Assembly: GCF_028640845.1 (NCBI RefSeq)
Contig: NC_080539.1
Span: 178,710,459 to 178,774,458 of the forward strand
Reading direction: 5' to 3'
From: Ahaetulla prasina
Taxonomy: Eukaryota > Chordata > Lepidosauria > Squamata > Colubridae
DNA: 64,000 nucleotides
This document shows, one piece after another, positions 49,248 to 63,860 of the stretch. Below the pieces are notes generated by a model. That model did not search any database. It saw only the letters and a list, made by a program, of their open reading frames with translations, and had not been told where the DNA came from. Each line of letters opens with the position of its first letter. The first letter of the stretch is position 1. The position numbers were made by a program, and so were the translations under genes.

Positions 49248-50672
49248 TTAGTCGAGTCCTGCGCAAATAAATAGATGTGTCTTAAGCTCGTGGCGAAAGG
49301 TTCGAAGGTCAGGAAGTTGGTGAAGTCCTGGGGGAAGTTCATTCCAGAGGGTGGGAGCCCCCACAGAAAAGGCCCTTCCCCTGGGTGTTGCCAGTCGGCA
49401 CTGCCTGGCTGACGGCACCCTAAGGAGTCCCTCCCTGTGAGAGCGCACGGGTCGGTGGGAGGCAATCGGTGGCAGCAGACGGTCCCGTAGATAACCCGGC
49501 CCTATGCCATGGAGCGCTTTGAAGATAGTTACCAAAACCTTGAAGCGCAGCCGAAAGGCCACAGGTAGCCAGTGCAGTCTGTGCAGGAGAGGTGTCACAT
49601 GGGAGCCACGAGGGGCTCCCTCTATCACCCGCGCAGCCGCATTCTGGACCAACTGGAGGCTCTGGGTGCTCTTCAAGGGGAGCCCCATGTAGAGAGCATT
49701 GCAGTAATCCAGACGAGATGTCACTAGAGCATGAGTGACCATGCATAGGGCATCCCGGTCTAGAAAGGGACGCAACTGGCGAACCAGGCGAACCTGGTAA
49801 AAAGCTCTCCTGGAGACAGCTGTCAAATGGTCTTCAAAAGACAGCCGTCCATCCAGGAGAACGCCCAAGTTGCGCACCCTCTCCATTGGGGCCAATGACT
49901 CGCCCCCAACAGTCAGCCGCAGCTGCAGCTGACTGTACTGGGGTGCCGGCATCCACAGCCACTCTGTCTTGGAGGGATTGAGCTGGAGCCTGTTTCTCCC
50001 CATCCAGACCCGTACGGCCTCCAGACACCGGGACAGCACTTCGATAGCTTCGTTGGGGTGGCCCGGTGTGGAAAAGTACAGCTGAGTATCATCAGCGTAC
50101 AGTTGGTACCTCACACCGAAACCACTGATGATCTCACCCAGCGGCTTCATATAGATATTGAACAGGAGGGGCGAGAGAATCGACCCCTGTGGTACCCCAC
50201 AAGTGAGGCGCCTCGGGGTCGACCTCTGCCCTCCCGTCAACACCGTCTGTGACCGATCAGAGAGATAGGAGGAGAACCACCGATAAACGGTGCCTCCCAC
50301 TCCCAATCCCTCCAACTGGTGCAGCAAGATACCATGGTCGATGGTATCAAAAGCCGCTGAGAGGTCTAATAGGACCAAGGCAGAGGAATAACCCCTATCC
50401 CTGGCCCTCCAGAGATCATCAACCAACGCGATCAAAGCCGTCTCAGTGCTGTACCTGGGCTGAAAGCCGGACTGGAACGGGTCTAGATAGACAGTTTCAT
50501 CCAGGTACCGGGGTAATTGATATGCCACCACACTCTCTACAACCTTCACCACAAAGCGAAGGTTGGAGACCAGACGATAATTACCTAATACAGCTGGGTC
50601 CAGGGAAGGCTTCTTGAGGAGAGGTCTCACCACCGCCTCTTTCAAGGCGGCCGGAAAGATCCCCTCCAACAA
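49248..50672 (-). pseudogene. L2-like reverse transcriptase (C-terminal ORF part)
   Basis: Open for 474 codons. Motifs in order: [84 protein letters not shown], catalytic [20 protein letters not shown], then the thumb and a conserved C-terminus [20 protein letters not shown]. The catalytic Asp pair of YADD and the Asp of LLDLSAAFD are intact. It would reverse-transcribe the element RNA at the nicked target. Separated from the upstream endonuclease frame by a frameshift, so not functional as it stands. Confidence 0.9.
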
Positions 50673-52532
50673 AGAAGCATTCGTAATCCTGCCTCCTGCG
50701 GGGAAGCCAGCCTCCTGTCACCTCCTGCGTGGCCAGTACCAACCAGGAGGGGCACGGGTCCAGTAAACATGTGGTGACATTCAACCTCCCCAATAACCTG
50801 TCCATGTCCTCGGGAGCCACAGGGTCGAACTCATCCCAAACAGTCTCAACAAGACAGCTCTCCGACATCTCACCTGGATCCACCCAATTTTGATCCAGAC
50901 CATCCTGAAGCTGAACGATTTTATCGTATAGATAACCACTAAACTCCTTGGCACGTCCCTGTAACGGGTCATCCTGCTCCCCCTGTTGAAGGAGAGAGCG
51001 AGTCACCCGAAACAGGGTGGCCGGGTGGTTATCTGCCGACGCAATGAGGGAGGAGACGTAACAACGTCTCGCTTCCCTCAATGCCACTAGGTAGGTCCTA
51101 TTATATGACCTAACTAGTGTCCGATCAGCCTCCGAACGACTGGACCTCCGAGAACTCTCTAGGCGTCTTCTCCGGCGTTTCATCTCCCTCAGCTCCTCGG
51201 AGAACCAAGGAGCTGGTTGAGACCTACGCCGGGTCAGAGGCCGCAAAGGCACGACACGGTCTAAAGCCCCAGTCGCGGCCAGTTCCCAAGCCGTGACTAG
51301 TTCCTCAGCCGTGCCATGAGCCAGACCCTCAGGAAACAGCCCAAGCTCCGTCTGGAACCTCTCCGGGTCCATCAGCCGCCTGGGACGGAACCAATGTATT
51401 GGTTCCGTCTCCCTGCGGTGTTGAGTGGCGGTCAGAAAGTCCAGGTGAAGGAGGGAGTGATCTGACCATGACAAAGGTTCAGTGACTAAATCCCTCAAGT
51501 CCAGATCCTTCAACCACTGACCAGAGATAAAAATCAGGTCCAGCGTGCCTCCCCCAATGTGAGTAGGGCCATCGACTACTTGAGTCAGGTCCAAGGCCGT
51601 CATGGAAGCCATGAACTCCTGAGCTGCTGTCGATGACATGCCGGTCAATGGCAAGTTAAAGTCCCCCATGACCATAAATCTGGGGGTCTCAACTGCCACT
51701 CCAGCAAGCACCTCCAGGAGCTCGGGCAGGGCTGCTGTCACGCAGCAAGGAGCCAGGTACGTGACAAACAAGCCCATCTGACACCTATGACCCACCTCAC
51801 AAAGAGGGATTCACAGCCGGCAATTTGAGGTACAGTGGTCTCCCTCGGCTCTAGACTCTCCTTAATAACAACCGCCACCCCCCCACCCCTACCCTGGGCC
51901 CTCGGCTGATGGAATGCTCGGAAGCCCGGTGGGCACATTTCCACAAGGGGCACGCCCCCTTCTGTGCCCAACCAGGTTTCCGTAACGCCCATAAGGTCCG
52001 TGGAACCCCCCTGGATAAGATCATATATTAGGGGGGCCTTGTTAACCACGGACCATGCATTGCACAACATCAGCCGGAGGCCCAGGCTCTGAGGGACTTG
52101 ACCATCCGGGGAACGGGAGAAGTCTAAGGGATTGGGGCGCGTGATTGCCTTCAAACATCGAGCGTGCGCCCCCAAAAAATGATGCGAGCCCTCACTTCCG
52201 CCATATCTGCCCCTCCCACTTACCGTACAAATAGGACCACCCTCACCAGAAGGAATGCAATCCTCCCCCATAACCTTCGAACCTGTTAAATGGACGCCGC
52301 GAGCACACGCAGGAACTGCCCCCCCCGACGGGCTACCCCCAGCACCCACCCTTACCCTCCCACCCCTTAAAAATTCCCTATCTAAAAAACCCCAAAGGAT
52401 CTTCCTCGACGCATGCCACCTCTGTGGGTCCCAAGACCCGTCATTGAGGCCGGCCCTCGGTAATGAAGCGGGCCATTCCTGCGAGGCGGGGGCACCTCGC
52501 AGGCGCAAGAGTTCCTGTACCGAATATTGCAT
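50581..52532 (-). pseudogene. L2-like APE endonuclease and linker (two overlapping frames)
   Basis: The first frame (52532-51738) contains LRLMLCNAWSVVNKAPLI and GVTETWLGTEG (the Asn and Glu of the endonuclease) and RGGGVAVVIKES. The second (51795-50581) continues with FMVMGDFNLPLTG, GGTLDLIFIS and SWSDHSLLHLDF, carrying the later Asp, Asn and the SDH motif. An Arg-rich linker follows (REMKRRRRRLESSRRSSR). The overlap at 51738-51795 marks one frameshift. The domain nicks target DNA. Confidence 0.85.
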
Positions 52533-53499
52533 AGATAAGATAGAAGTCGGCGAGAGGTGATACTGTCCCAGGATGGCAGAATATTACACAACAGTTCCTC
52601 AAATGGATACCCATTATCTGATGACTCTTCAAATGGTGGCTGGCTTATGATGACAAAAATAATATAAAGATGGAAAAAAGATGGAAGAAAATAGGCAGAT
52701 AGCATTTATGGCAACAAGTCCATAACAAAGTCCTGGTCCAAAGATCTTAATAAGTCCAGGATATACTGCTAATCCGCCCATAGTCAGTCCTAAAATCCTT
52801 AAAAATGAGGTAGGTGGCTCTTCTATCACCGCCATCGGTGTCCACCGTTGTTTCCGGATAAGTCCCCCGGCAGATCGCAAACCGGTCTCCAGACATCTTC
52901 CACAGCAGTTCCAAGGGAACAATCATGGCCAAAGAGTCCCAAAAGGCCATGTAAAGTGCAGATGACATTGCACATCGTAATAATGGGAAGAAGCAGGCCA
53001 AAGTAAGCCAGGACTCCTCCGACGCCCACCACACCGCTGCCCTCCGCCAAGATGGTCCAAGGCTAAAACCTCTCCAAGGCAAGCCACTCGCTCCAAAAAA
53101 TCCAGGTCCTGTCCAAAGGCCTGACCACTCCACAGGGGCAGGCCTTTTCCAAGAGCCAGGCCAGGCACCTCCAAGGAGGGCCGGCACGCTGTAAAATGCC
53201 GCAGATCCCAACGTGGCAAGGAGCGGAGCATAACATCCTGGTAGAGAGTCTCAGGCAGGGAGGACGATAGGAGAACCGGCAACAACCCTTCACCCCCATC
53301 GCCGTTCAAAATAAGGCTGGGGGGAAGGTCGGAACACCGCAGATGTTCCACTGCGGGAAGAAGAACAAGCCGCGGCCTCGATTAGGCTGTGGGAGCTTGT
53401 ACTTAAAAATTATACATGGAAAACTGCAGCCAATCACTTGTGTTGCAGTCACATAATTAAAGACCTTGAACTTCCTGGTCCTTTGAAGGCTCTTTAGAA

Positions 53500-54048
53500 G
53501 AATGTCTGAACTGAGAAGCACTGAGGTAACATGGCATGATACTCATTTTGTTCCTGTCCTCCATCCCATATTTACAAACCCCTCACATCCTGGACATAAA
53601 CTGTTTCAACTCCTACCCTCAGAACAATGCTACAGAGCACTGCACACCAGAACAACTAGACACAAGAACAGTTTCTTCTTGAACACCATCACTCTGCTAA
53701 ACAAATAATTTCCTCAACACTGTCAAACTATTTACTAAGTCTGCACTACTATTAATCTTCTCATTGTTCCCATCACCCATCTCCTTCCACTTATGACTTT
53801 ATGACTGTAACTTTGTTGCTTGTATCCCTACAATTTATATTGATTGTTTCCTGATTGCTTATTTGAACCCAAGACTATCATTAAGTGTTGTACCTTAGAA
53901 TTCTTGATCAATGTATCTTTTCTTTTATGTACACTGAGAGCATATGCACCAAGAAAAATTCCTTGTGTGTCCAATCACACTTGGCCAATAAAAATTCTAT
54001 TCTATTCTATTCTGTTCTATTCTGTTCTATTCTACTCTATATGATTCA
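53500..54048 (+). mobile_element. CR1/L3-like LINE 3' end with pentanucleotide tail
   Basis: A short coding relic (HKLFQLLPSEQCYRALHTRT, then NSFFLNTITLLNK and a stop at about 53708) is followed by a 3' UTR ending cacttggccaataaaaattc and an array of TTCTA/TTCTG units (53993-54045). CR1/L3-like LINEs of snakes are known for seeding such pentanucleotide microsatellites. 5'-truncated and inactive. Confidence 0.75.
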
Positions 54049-54134
54049 AAGCATTACAATTGCTTCTGCCTTCCTAGGCATGTTGGAGCAGAAATAACCA
54101 AGGGAAATTTGCTTACAGACTTAACATGGAAAAA

Positions 54135-54136
54135 TA

Positions 54137-54217
<81 letters not shown>
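54135..54217. repeat. (AAT)n microsatellite at L2-like 3' end
   Basis: About 27 AAT units abutting the LINE terminus; read on the LINE strand they form its 3' tail. Confidence 0.95.
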
Positions 54218-54218
<1 letters not shown>

Positions 54219-54655
54219 TTTTAATTTGTATACCGCCCTTCTCCCGAAGGACTCAGGGCGGTGAACAGGCAGGTAAAATACAAATATACACAATAGTTAA
54301 AACAACCCTTAAAAAACTGATTAAATTAGCCCAAGTATTAAAATAACTTACACCCCTATAAAATTACAAAAATTTAAAAAACCCATCGAATTCAATTAAA
54401 ATCTAAAGATAAAAATCAAGCTAGTCCAGCCATGTGAAATAAATAGGTTTTAAGTTCGCGGCGAAAGGTCCTAAGGTCAGGTAGTAGTCGAAGTCTGAGG
54501 GGAAGTTCGTTCCACAGGGTCGGAGCCCCCACAGAGAAGGCCCTCCCCCTGGGGGCCGTCAGTCGACACTGTTTGGCTGACGGCACCCTGAGGAGTCCCT
54601 CTCTGTGGGAACGCACCGGACGATGGGAGATAAAGCCCCTTGAGCTTGGGCTGTT
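54218..54655 (-). mobile_element. L2-like LINE 3' end
   Basis: The minus strand encodes [19 protein letters not shown] and [20 protein letters not shown], close to the C-terminus of the 49-kb element. The 3' UTR ends gagaagggcggtatacaaat and passes into AAT repeats. Truncated on its 5' side near 54655. Confidence 0.85.
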
Positions 54656-54874
54656 TCATATTTTAGATACACTTCAGTTGTTGCACCATTCATGACTAAG
54701 GAAGAAAGACAGCTTTTGTCCAGGCATACGCAGCATTTTATTGTAGAGAAGGAATAGTTGGTTTTATAGCAGAAATAATACAATGGATACCTGTAAACAA
54801 ACACCTCCTTGGCTGCCCATGCCTATATCTATGCAATTTTTAAAAATAATAAGGGAAAAAAAGGAGCATATAAT

Positions 54875-54962
54875 AATTTATATGGGTTTTAATTGTAAAC
54901 TGCCCAGAGTCACTCTGGGAGTGAAATGGGTGGTATCATAATTAGATTAACAAACAAACATG
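54875..54962 (+). mobile_element. LINE/SINE 3' tail fragment
   Basis: gtaaactgcccagagtcact, gggagtgaaatgggtggtat and a terminal (AACA)n-like tract match the terminal hairpin region of L2-like elements on the opposite strand from the neighbour at 54.2 kb. Confidence 0.55.
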
Positions 54963-55314
54963 TTTCCACCCCAATGAAGTTAATCTAGGTGGGTATTTGA
55001 CTCTGCTGATGTTCCCATCAATTGCTCTGCTCTGAACAGTAAGTTGAATCCAACTAGGTTGCAGTCTCTTGACTGAGGCCTTGTAATAACACTGCAGCCT
55101 TTGCTATATTTCACTCATTGTGGCCCCTAATTCACTGAGTGGCTTCAGAATGAGAGATAGAGAATCTGTACTGTTTTAAACTTTTGTAGCTATGATATCC
55201 TCATCAAACCCAATTATGACTTAAGTAACTTCAGCCCCAGCCCCCTAAAATTGAGGACTCCAGTATATGTATCAGCCTGAGACCACTTTCTCATCAATGT
55301 AGCTTCTTTTCCAA

Positions 55315-56837
<1,523 letters not shown>

Positions 56838-56845
56838 TTGAGTTA

Positions 56846-57975
<1,130 letters not shown>

Positions 57976-58640
57976 TTCTCCTTATACCATGAACTGGCAA
58001 CCCCTTTAAAGCCAAAATCTGCTTTTAATAATATTGTTTGGTGACCAGGAATTTGTGACATTACTCGGGAAGGCATAAAAGGATTTTTTTTGGTCTCACA
58101 TTTTTTATTTGTCTCACATTTATTTTATGAGGTGGAGAATAGTAAACATTCATAGATCCTCCAGGCCATTGTTGGAGGCCTCATGCTTATGGACCCTTCA
58201 GAATGCATGGCTGTAAGGCAACAGTTTCCCGCCAAATGTTGATGGTGTGACCTTTAGGATTTTGGAGGCTGCAAAAAGGGGAAATTAGTTGTTACATATG
58301 ATCACAGGCTGCTCACGCTTGCTCTAGGACTCATCCTGTTTTAATGTAAAATATTTGGCATCAGGAACTGATCATGTAACAGTGATGTCTATAATTGTCA
58401 CGCAATATAGGAGGAGCATAAACAATTAGGTTTCTATCTTGTCAGAAATCCTAGATGAAAAAAAGTTTTGAAAAGCATGCATTCGTTTTCAGCAGATGGC
58501 ACTACCTGGTCCATCTGGTCTAAACTTGGAATCTAAACAATGTTGGGTTGATTAGAACTTGGATGGGAAAATACCACAAAATACTATTTCTAACACCAGA
58601 AATATGGTGACCTTGAAGTTATCAGGAATTTAGCCTGACT

Positions 58641-59088
58641 CAAGGACCAGAAGCCAGACCGCAGCTGCAACATTAGCCATTTCAAACCCTCCAATCCATA
58701 CATGCAGCAGACTGACACCCACTATGAAGATGTAGCACGACCACAAAGCCAAACAACAGCTATGCAGCTCACCAGCTCAAATCCCCCTGCAACACAGACT
58801 AAACTGAGCACAACCAAGCCCCCACCAACACAGGACACACCCCAGCCAATCAGAGCACAAAACCCCCATCCAATCAGAGCACAGCCAAGCTCCCACCCAA
58901 TCAGTTCAAACCCCACTAGCAGTTAAAAGGAAGAAACAGCTGCGATCACACATTGCTCCCAGAAGCACGGTTGAAGCCTGAAGATGACGAATGAGACTTC
59001 GTCAAACGTCGCCAAGACACTTCCAATTTTACACGGAGAAACCCAACAACCAAAGACCTATATACAAACACCCGTGAAAACCTCAGAA

Positions 59089-59091
<3 letters not shown>
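58641..59091 (+). mobile_element. Penelope-like terminal repeat (duplicated copy)
   Basis: Terminal part of the plus-arm element repeated within unit 2, with CCAATCAGAGCACA units, a damaged hammerhead-like motif (about 58976-59011) and the gaaaacctcagaaaac end. Confidence 0.85.

Positions 59092-59185
<94 letters not shown>
59092..59185. repeat. (AT)n microsatellite (duplicated copy)
   Basis: AT dinucleotides; counterpart of 57737-57849. Confidence 0.95.
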
Positions 59186-59187
<2 letters not shown>

Positions 59188-59982
59188 TTATACTACCTTG
59201 TTTCTCCCCATATATATGTTTATATATTATATAATCTTTTGTGTTATGCCTGTTATCCTTGTGTATATTGTTATGACAAAATTAATTAATTAATTAAATA
59301 AATAAATGTAGTTCTCCTTATACCATGAACTGGCAACCCCTTTAAAGCCAAAATCTGCTTTTTATAATATTGTTTGGTGACCAGGAATTTTGGACAATAC
59401 TCGGAAGGCATAAAAGGATTTTTTTTGGTCTCACATTTTTTATTTGTCTCACATTTATTTTATGAGGTGGAGAATAGTAAACATTCATAGATCCTCCAGG
59501 CCATTGTTGGAGGCCTCATGCTTATGGACCCTTCAGAATGCATGGCTGTAAGGCAACAGTTTCCCGCCAAATGTTGATGGTGTGACCTTTAGGATTTTGG
59601 AGGCTGCAAAAAGGGGAAATTAGTTGTTACATATGATCACAGGCTGCTCACGCTTGCTCTAGGACTCATCCTGTTTTAATGTAAAATATTTGGCATCAGG
59701 AACTGATCATGTAACAGTGATGTCTATAATTGTCACGCAATATAGGAGGAGCATAAACAATTAGGTTTCTATCTTGTCAGAAATCCTAGATGAAAAAAAG
59801 TTTTGAAAAGCATGCATTCGTTTTCAGCAGATGGCACTACCTGGTCCATCTGGTCTAAACTTGGAATCTAAACAATGTTGGGTTGATTAGAACTTGGATG
59901 GGAAAATACCACAAAATACTATTTCTAACACCAGAAATATGGTGACCTTGAAGTTATCAGGAATTTAGCCTGACTCAAGGAC

Positions 59983-60955
59983 ATCTTTACTTTTTACATT
60001 TGGATAATAGGTCAAATTTTGATCATTAGGACTTTATATGTTCCTTTTTCTAGAAACAAATTACTATTATTCATTTTTTTTAAAAAAAATCTTAGGTTAG
60101 CCTTGCTTAATTACATTTACTTAAAATGAATCGAAGTAAAATTAGTAGTTTCTTTCAAAACTGGAAAAAATGACTAAAAAACTTTGGAAATCTTACTTTA
60201 AAAGAATATGGTATTGAACATTTCCATCAGGAATGCTCATGCCCATTCCTGTATAAAGCAGAATAGAATCAAACATACAGTTTTAAGTGTTCGAGCAGGA
60301 GAGTTGAGTTCCATGTTGTGAGTTTCAGGAATATGCTGTGGCCTGAAGCATTCTTGGCCACTGTTTATCTGATTTTTATTGAACCCATTCATCCTGTCTC
60401 CTATGAAAAGCTAGCTTCCTTCTGCTTGTGATTTTATTCAGTTGCCTCAGGTAGAAATCACTGTGCTATTGCTTGCACACTCTACACAACTTTTACAGAG
60501 GAAATCCATGTAATAATCCAAAGGAACTTAGATTATTACGACAGGCACTATCTTACTTTTCAGCACTGCTGTTCCTGCCATTTAATTCTGAACTGCTATG
60601 ATCTGCAAGGATAAAGCTGCCTTCCAATGCTACTACTGAGCTTTCAGGTGAAGGACCCTGTCAGGTGCCACGATTCCATATACCACATTTGCTTAGCATG
60701 CATCGTTATTTGGACAATCCCTCTACTGATCATTGAAACTGAGTGGGTATTTGCAAAGCAAAATTAGTTCCAATGTCAATGTAATATTCATGCGAGAAGC
60801 TCTTGAATAAGCAACTGGGAAAGTAGAGAAGGCAAGAATGAGTACCATAGGTATTTATGATGCATCTGGATTAAAGCTAAAAAACCACCTAGTTGCTGAT
60901 ATATCCAAAGTTTTATATTTTAAAGATACAAATATTATATTGGTAGATGAGGCCA
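59983..60955. other. AT-rich non-coding stretch
   Basis: No gene or repeat recognised between the duplication and the BovB relic. Confidence 0.6.
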
Positions 60956-60959
60956 GAAC

Positions 60960-62890
60960 TTGAAATAGTCAAAACCAAAATATCAATACTGAACATTGAC
61001 ATTCTGGGAATCAGCAAACTGAAATTGACTGGAAATGATCACTTCACATCAGGTAGCATCAGATTATCTACTGCAGAAAATAAAAGAAGAATGAAATAGC
61101 CATCACTACTTAAAATAGAGTGTACAAGTCAGTGGTTGGATGTACCCCCAAAAACTGAATAATCTCAATTTCATTTCAAGGCAACTCAATCAGTATTAAT
61201 ATGATCTAAGTCTTCATTTCCAAAAAGGAAGTGGATAAGTTGAATAGTTCTGTGATGACCCTGTGGATGAAAGCATCACTGCAATTATAGGACATAGAAA
61301 TACTAGAAGAAAAATTGCATCTGAAATAAGGGGAAAATATGTTATTGGGATACAAAATAAAACAGGACATAAACTAATTTCCTTCCAGGAAATTTCAATG
61401 TTTTAACAAATATCTTCTCCAGCAATGTAAAAGATCACTTTGCAGACAAACATCACCAGATTGATTATGTACTTTGCAATCAAAACTGTGTATGTTCTGT
61501 TCAGTCAGCAAATTGAAGACCTGTGCTGCTGTCTGCAGAACAGCTCATGAAGTCTTCTTGCACACTTACAATTTATACAAAGGAAAGCAAATTAAATCAT
61601 CAGACCAAAAAGATACATGGCAATATTCATATGATTATGCAGTGAAAGTAAGAATATTTAATAGGTACGATTAGATAAATTGAGGGTCTGGAAAACTCTG
61701 GACTGAAATTCATGACATTATTAAAGATGAAACAAGCACATCTATCCCCTAAAGCCAAAGGGGGCAAAATATCTGTGCTGATATGTTCAAAATAGCTGAA
61801 GAAAGGTGAAAAAGTGCCACAGGGATACAGCAAAATTTGTCCAATATAATATGGAGTTTAAAGAGAGAACAACAAAAGACAAAGAGTTATATCTAAATAG
61901 GCAATGCAAAAAAATGGAAAGGAGAATATGTGCCTTTGTAAACATTTAAGATAGCAAAAATAGGGACTGTAAAAGATCAAAGATGTACTAGAGAAAGAAG
62001 ATACAAAAAAAAGAAGGAATGAATTTGTAGAAGAGCTATACAGAAATATCCCAAAATGATGATACCCATGGTTTGATTACTGAATTAAAGTCAATCACTT
62101 TATAAAAATGAACTTAAATAAGCCCTAAAACTATTTTTTAATAACAAAGCTGCAGAAATTGATAAAATAATTGTTAAAAATCTTACAAGAAGTTACAGTT
62201 ACTTCCTTGCAGCACATAATCAGGATTAGAGGACACTCTAGTGGGAAAAAGAACTGGAAAAGACAAATATCCAAGAAGGGGAAGTGCTGAAACTCAAATA
62301 ATTGTATTTTTCTCCCATGTTAATAAGGGATTTTTAAAAAAGATTTGGCCATCCAGATTCCAACTGTACATGGAACAAGAACTGCCAGATGTAAAAGTTG
62401 GCTTTAGAAGAGGCAGGAACTCTGACATCTGCAGCAATATTTATTGTCAGGGCTATGGTTTCCCACGCATAACATACGGCAATGAAAGCTGGGTCATCAG
62501 AAAGACTGGATGAAGAGAAACAATCCTTCGTATTGTGTTGGTAGAGAAAATAATTGAAGAATACCTTGGACTGCAAGAAGAATCGGCCTTTAATATAAGG
62601 TGAAATAAATCCAAACTGCTAACTGGAAGTGCAAAAAATAAATATAAAATATTTTGGACAAACAACGTAAGGCAAAAATCACTGAGGAAAACTCCAAAGG
62701 TGATTAAAAAAGAGATTGTTGGAAGACATGGTGGCTAGACATCATCAATAATGAGACAAACATAAGCTTACAAGAACACAATCAGTTACTGACAGACAGT
62801 CCTGATGAAATAAAGTTGATTGGCTCATACGGTAATAAGTTGAAAAGATTAAATGACAGAACAATAATATTTAATGTCTAAACAGAACTT
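60960..62890 (+). mobile_element. BovB-type RTE LINE, decayed and internally deleted
   Basis: Residual translations in several frames follow the RTE/BovB order: INTEHIDILGISKLKLTG (endonuclease start, near 60985), NRVYKSVVGCTPKN and SISFQGNSISINMI (near 61120-61200), HHQIDYVLCNQ (near 61450), EFVEELYRNIPK (near 62020), and HVNKGFLKKIWPSRFQLYME with QELPDVKVGFRRGRNSDICS (62320-62445). The text then jumps to GYGFPRITYGNESWVIRKTG (62452-62510), so the RT palm with its YADD box is deleted. The C-terminal region follows to about 62890. Many stops; inactive. BovB is abundant in snakes, which supports the host guess. Confidence 0.75.
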
Positions 62891-63187
62891 TTAGACAATG
62901 CATGTTGAAGGTTCAGATTTTAAATATTGTTCTGTCATTTAGTCTTTATGAACCAATCAACTAATATTTCCCTTATTTGTTATTTCTACCTCTATTCTAA
63001 TTTCTAATCAAGTCACCATTGCTAATCCTAGTATTAATACACATGTTTATATTAAGACATAGTCCTTCATTAGTTGGTTGTTCAAAGTCACAATGCGCCA
63101 TTCAAGTACCAGTCTTCTTATTTATTTAAATATACCTAATAATACCATCTTTCAACCTCCAATTGTTCCAGCTAACTATTGCTTCAT

Positions 63188-63243
63188 ATATTCATATACA
63201 TTCATATACATTCCAGTCATATACATTCATATACATTCCAGGC
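63188..63243. repeat. Short tandem repeat (ttcatatacat units)
   Basis: Repeated ttcatatacat and attccag(t/g)cat units leading into the LINE fragment. attccaggcat and atgcctggaat at the junction form an 11-bp inverted repeat. Confidence 0.8.
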
Positions 63244-63442
63244 ATATTGTTAATGCCTGGAATGGACTACCTGACTCTGTAGTCTCTTCCAAAATCCCCA
63301 AAGCTTTAACCAAAGACTATCTACTATTGACTTCACCCCATTCCTAAGAGGTCTGTAAGGGACTTGCATAAGAGCACCAGAATGCCTACCATTCCTGTTC
63401 TGATGTTCCCTTTGATTGTATCCAATTTGTATAGTTATTTCA
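63235..63442 (+). mobile_element. CR1-group LINE 3' end fragment
   Basis: VNAWNGLPDSVVSSKIPKAL matches the C-terminus at 55.7 kb (IYAWNALPDFVVSS). Then cctaagaggtctgtaaggga, gcataagagcaccagaatgc and cattcctgttctgatgttcc, collinear with the 27-kb copy. Cut at about 63442 by a Penelope-like sequence. Confidence 0.75.
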
Positions 63443-63818
63443 TGGGTGGATGTAGCACGACCACGAAGCCAAACAACAGCAATGCAGCTCACCAACTCAA
63501 ATCCCCCTGTATCTCAGACCAACCTGAGCACAACCAAGCCCCCCTCCCAAACAGAACACCCCCCCATCCAATCAGAGCACAGCCAAATCCCCAACCAATC
63601 AGAACACACCTCCACTCAATCAGAACACAGCCAAGCTCCCAACCAATCCGTTCAAACCCCCACTAGCAGTTAAAAGGAAGGAACAGCTGCGATCACACAT
63701 TTCTCTTAGAAGCACGAAGCTGTAAACACCTAGCCTGATGATGACAAATGGGATTTCGTCGAAGCGTCACCAAGACACTTCCAATTTTACACGGGAGAAA
63801 ACCCGAATAACCAAAGAC
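63443..63818 (+). mobile_element. Penelope-like terminal repeat, plus arm
   Basis: tgtagcacgaccacgaagcc, ccaatcagagcaca units, agcagttaaaaggaaggaac, the hammerhead-like motif and acacgggagaaaacccgaat, ending at a CA tract. More diverged from the other copies, suggesting an older subfamily. Confidence 0.85.
63733..63771 (+). ncRNA. Hammerhead-ribozyme-like motif (canonical CTGATGA core)
   Basis: Core CTGATGA at 63735-63741, stem II GAC...CGTC with an A/T-rich upper part, GAAG in place of GAAA, and CGTC. It shows the canonical T at the variable core position, but the GAAA box is mutated. Confidence 0.5.

Positions 63819-63820
<2 letters not shown>

Positions 63821-63857
<37 letters not shown>
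63821..63857. repeat. (CA)n microsatellite between inverted Penelope arms
   Basis: CA dinucleotides separating a plus and a minus terminal repeat. Confidence 0.95.

Positions 63858-63860
<3 letters not shown>

Larger units (their letters stand above)
49049..53390 (-). mobile_element. L2-like LINE, nearly complete
   Basis: About 4.3 kb on the minus strand, much richer in GC and CpG than its surroundings. 5' UTR-like segment (about 53390-52560), a frame leading into an APE endonuclease (52532-51738), the rest of the endonuclease and linker (51795-50581), reverse transcriptase (50672-49248), a short 3' UTR with gccctgagatagggcggtat, and an AAAT-repeat tail (49078-49049). The frames are separated by two shifts, near 51770 and 50660. 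Placement in the L2/CR1 group rests on the RT text and the microsatellite-like 3' tail. The low decay suggests a fairly recent insertion. Confidence 0.85.
58641..59975. repeat. Tandem duplication unit 2
   Basis: 1335 bp, nearly identical to unit 1. Main differences are TA-tract length (about 93 against 113 bases) and scattered small indels or substitutions (aatttgtgacattactcgg against aattttggacaatactcgg). A residual caaggac at 59976-59982 closes the repeat. Confidence 0.9.

Noticed and set aside
52923..53351. 142-codon minus frame as an L2-like ORF1
   Set aside because: No coiled coil or RNA-binding motif; more likely GC-rich 5' UTR.
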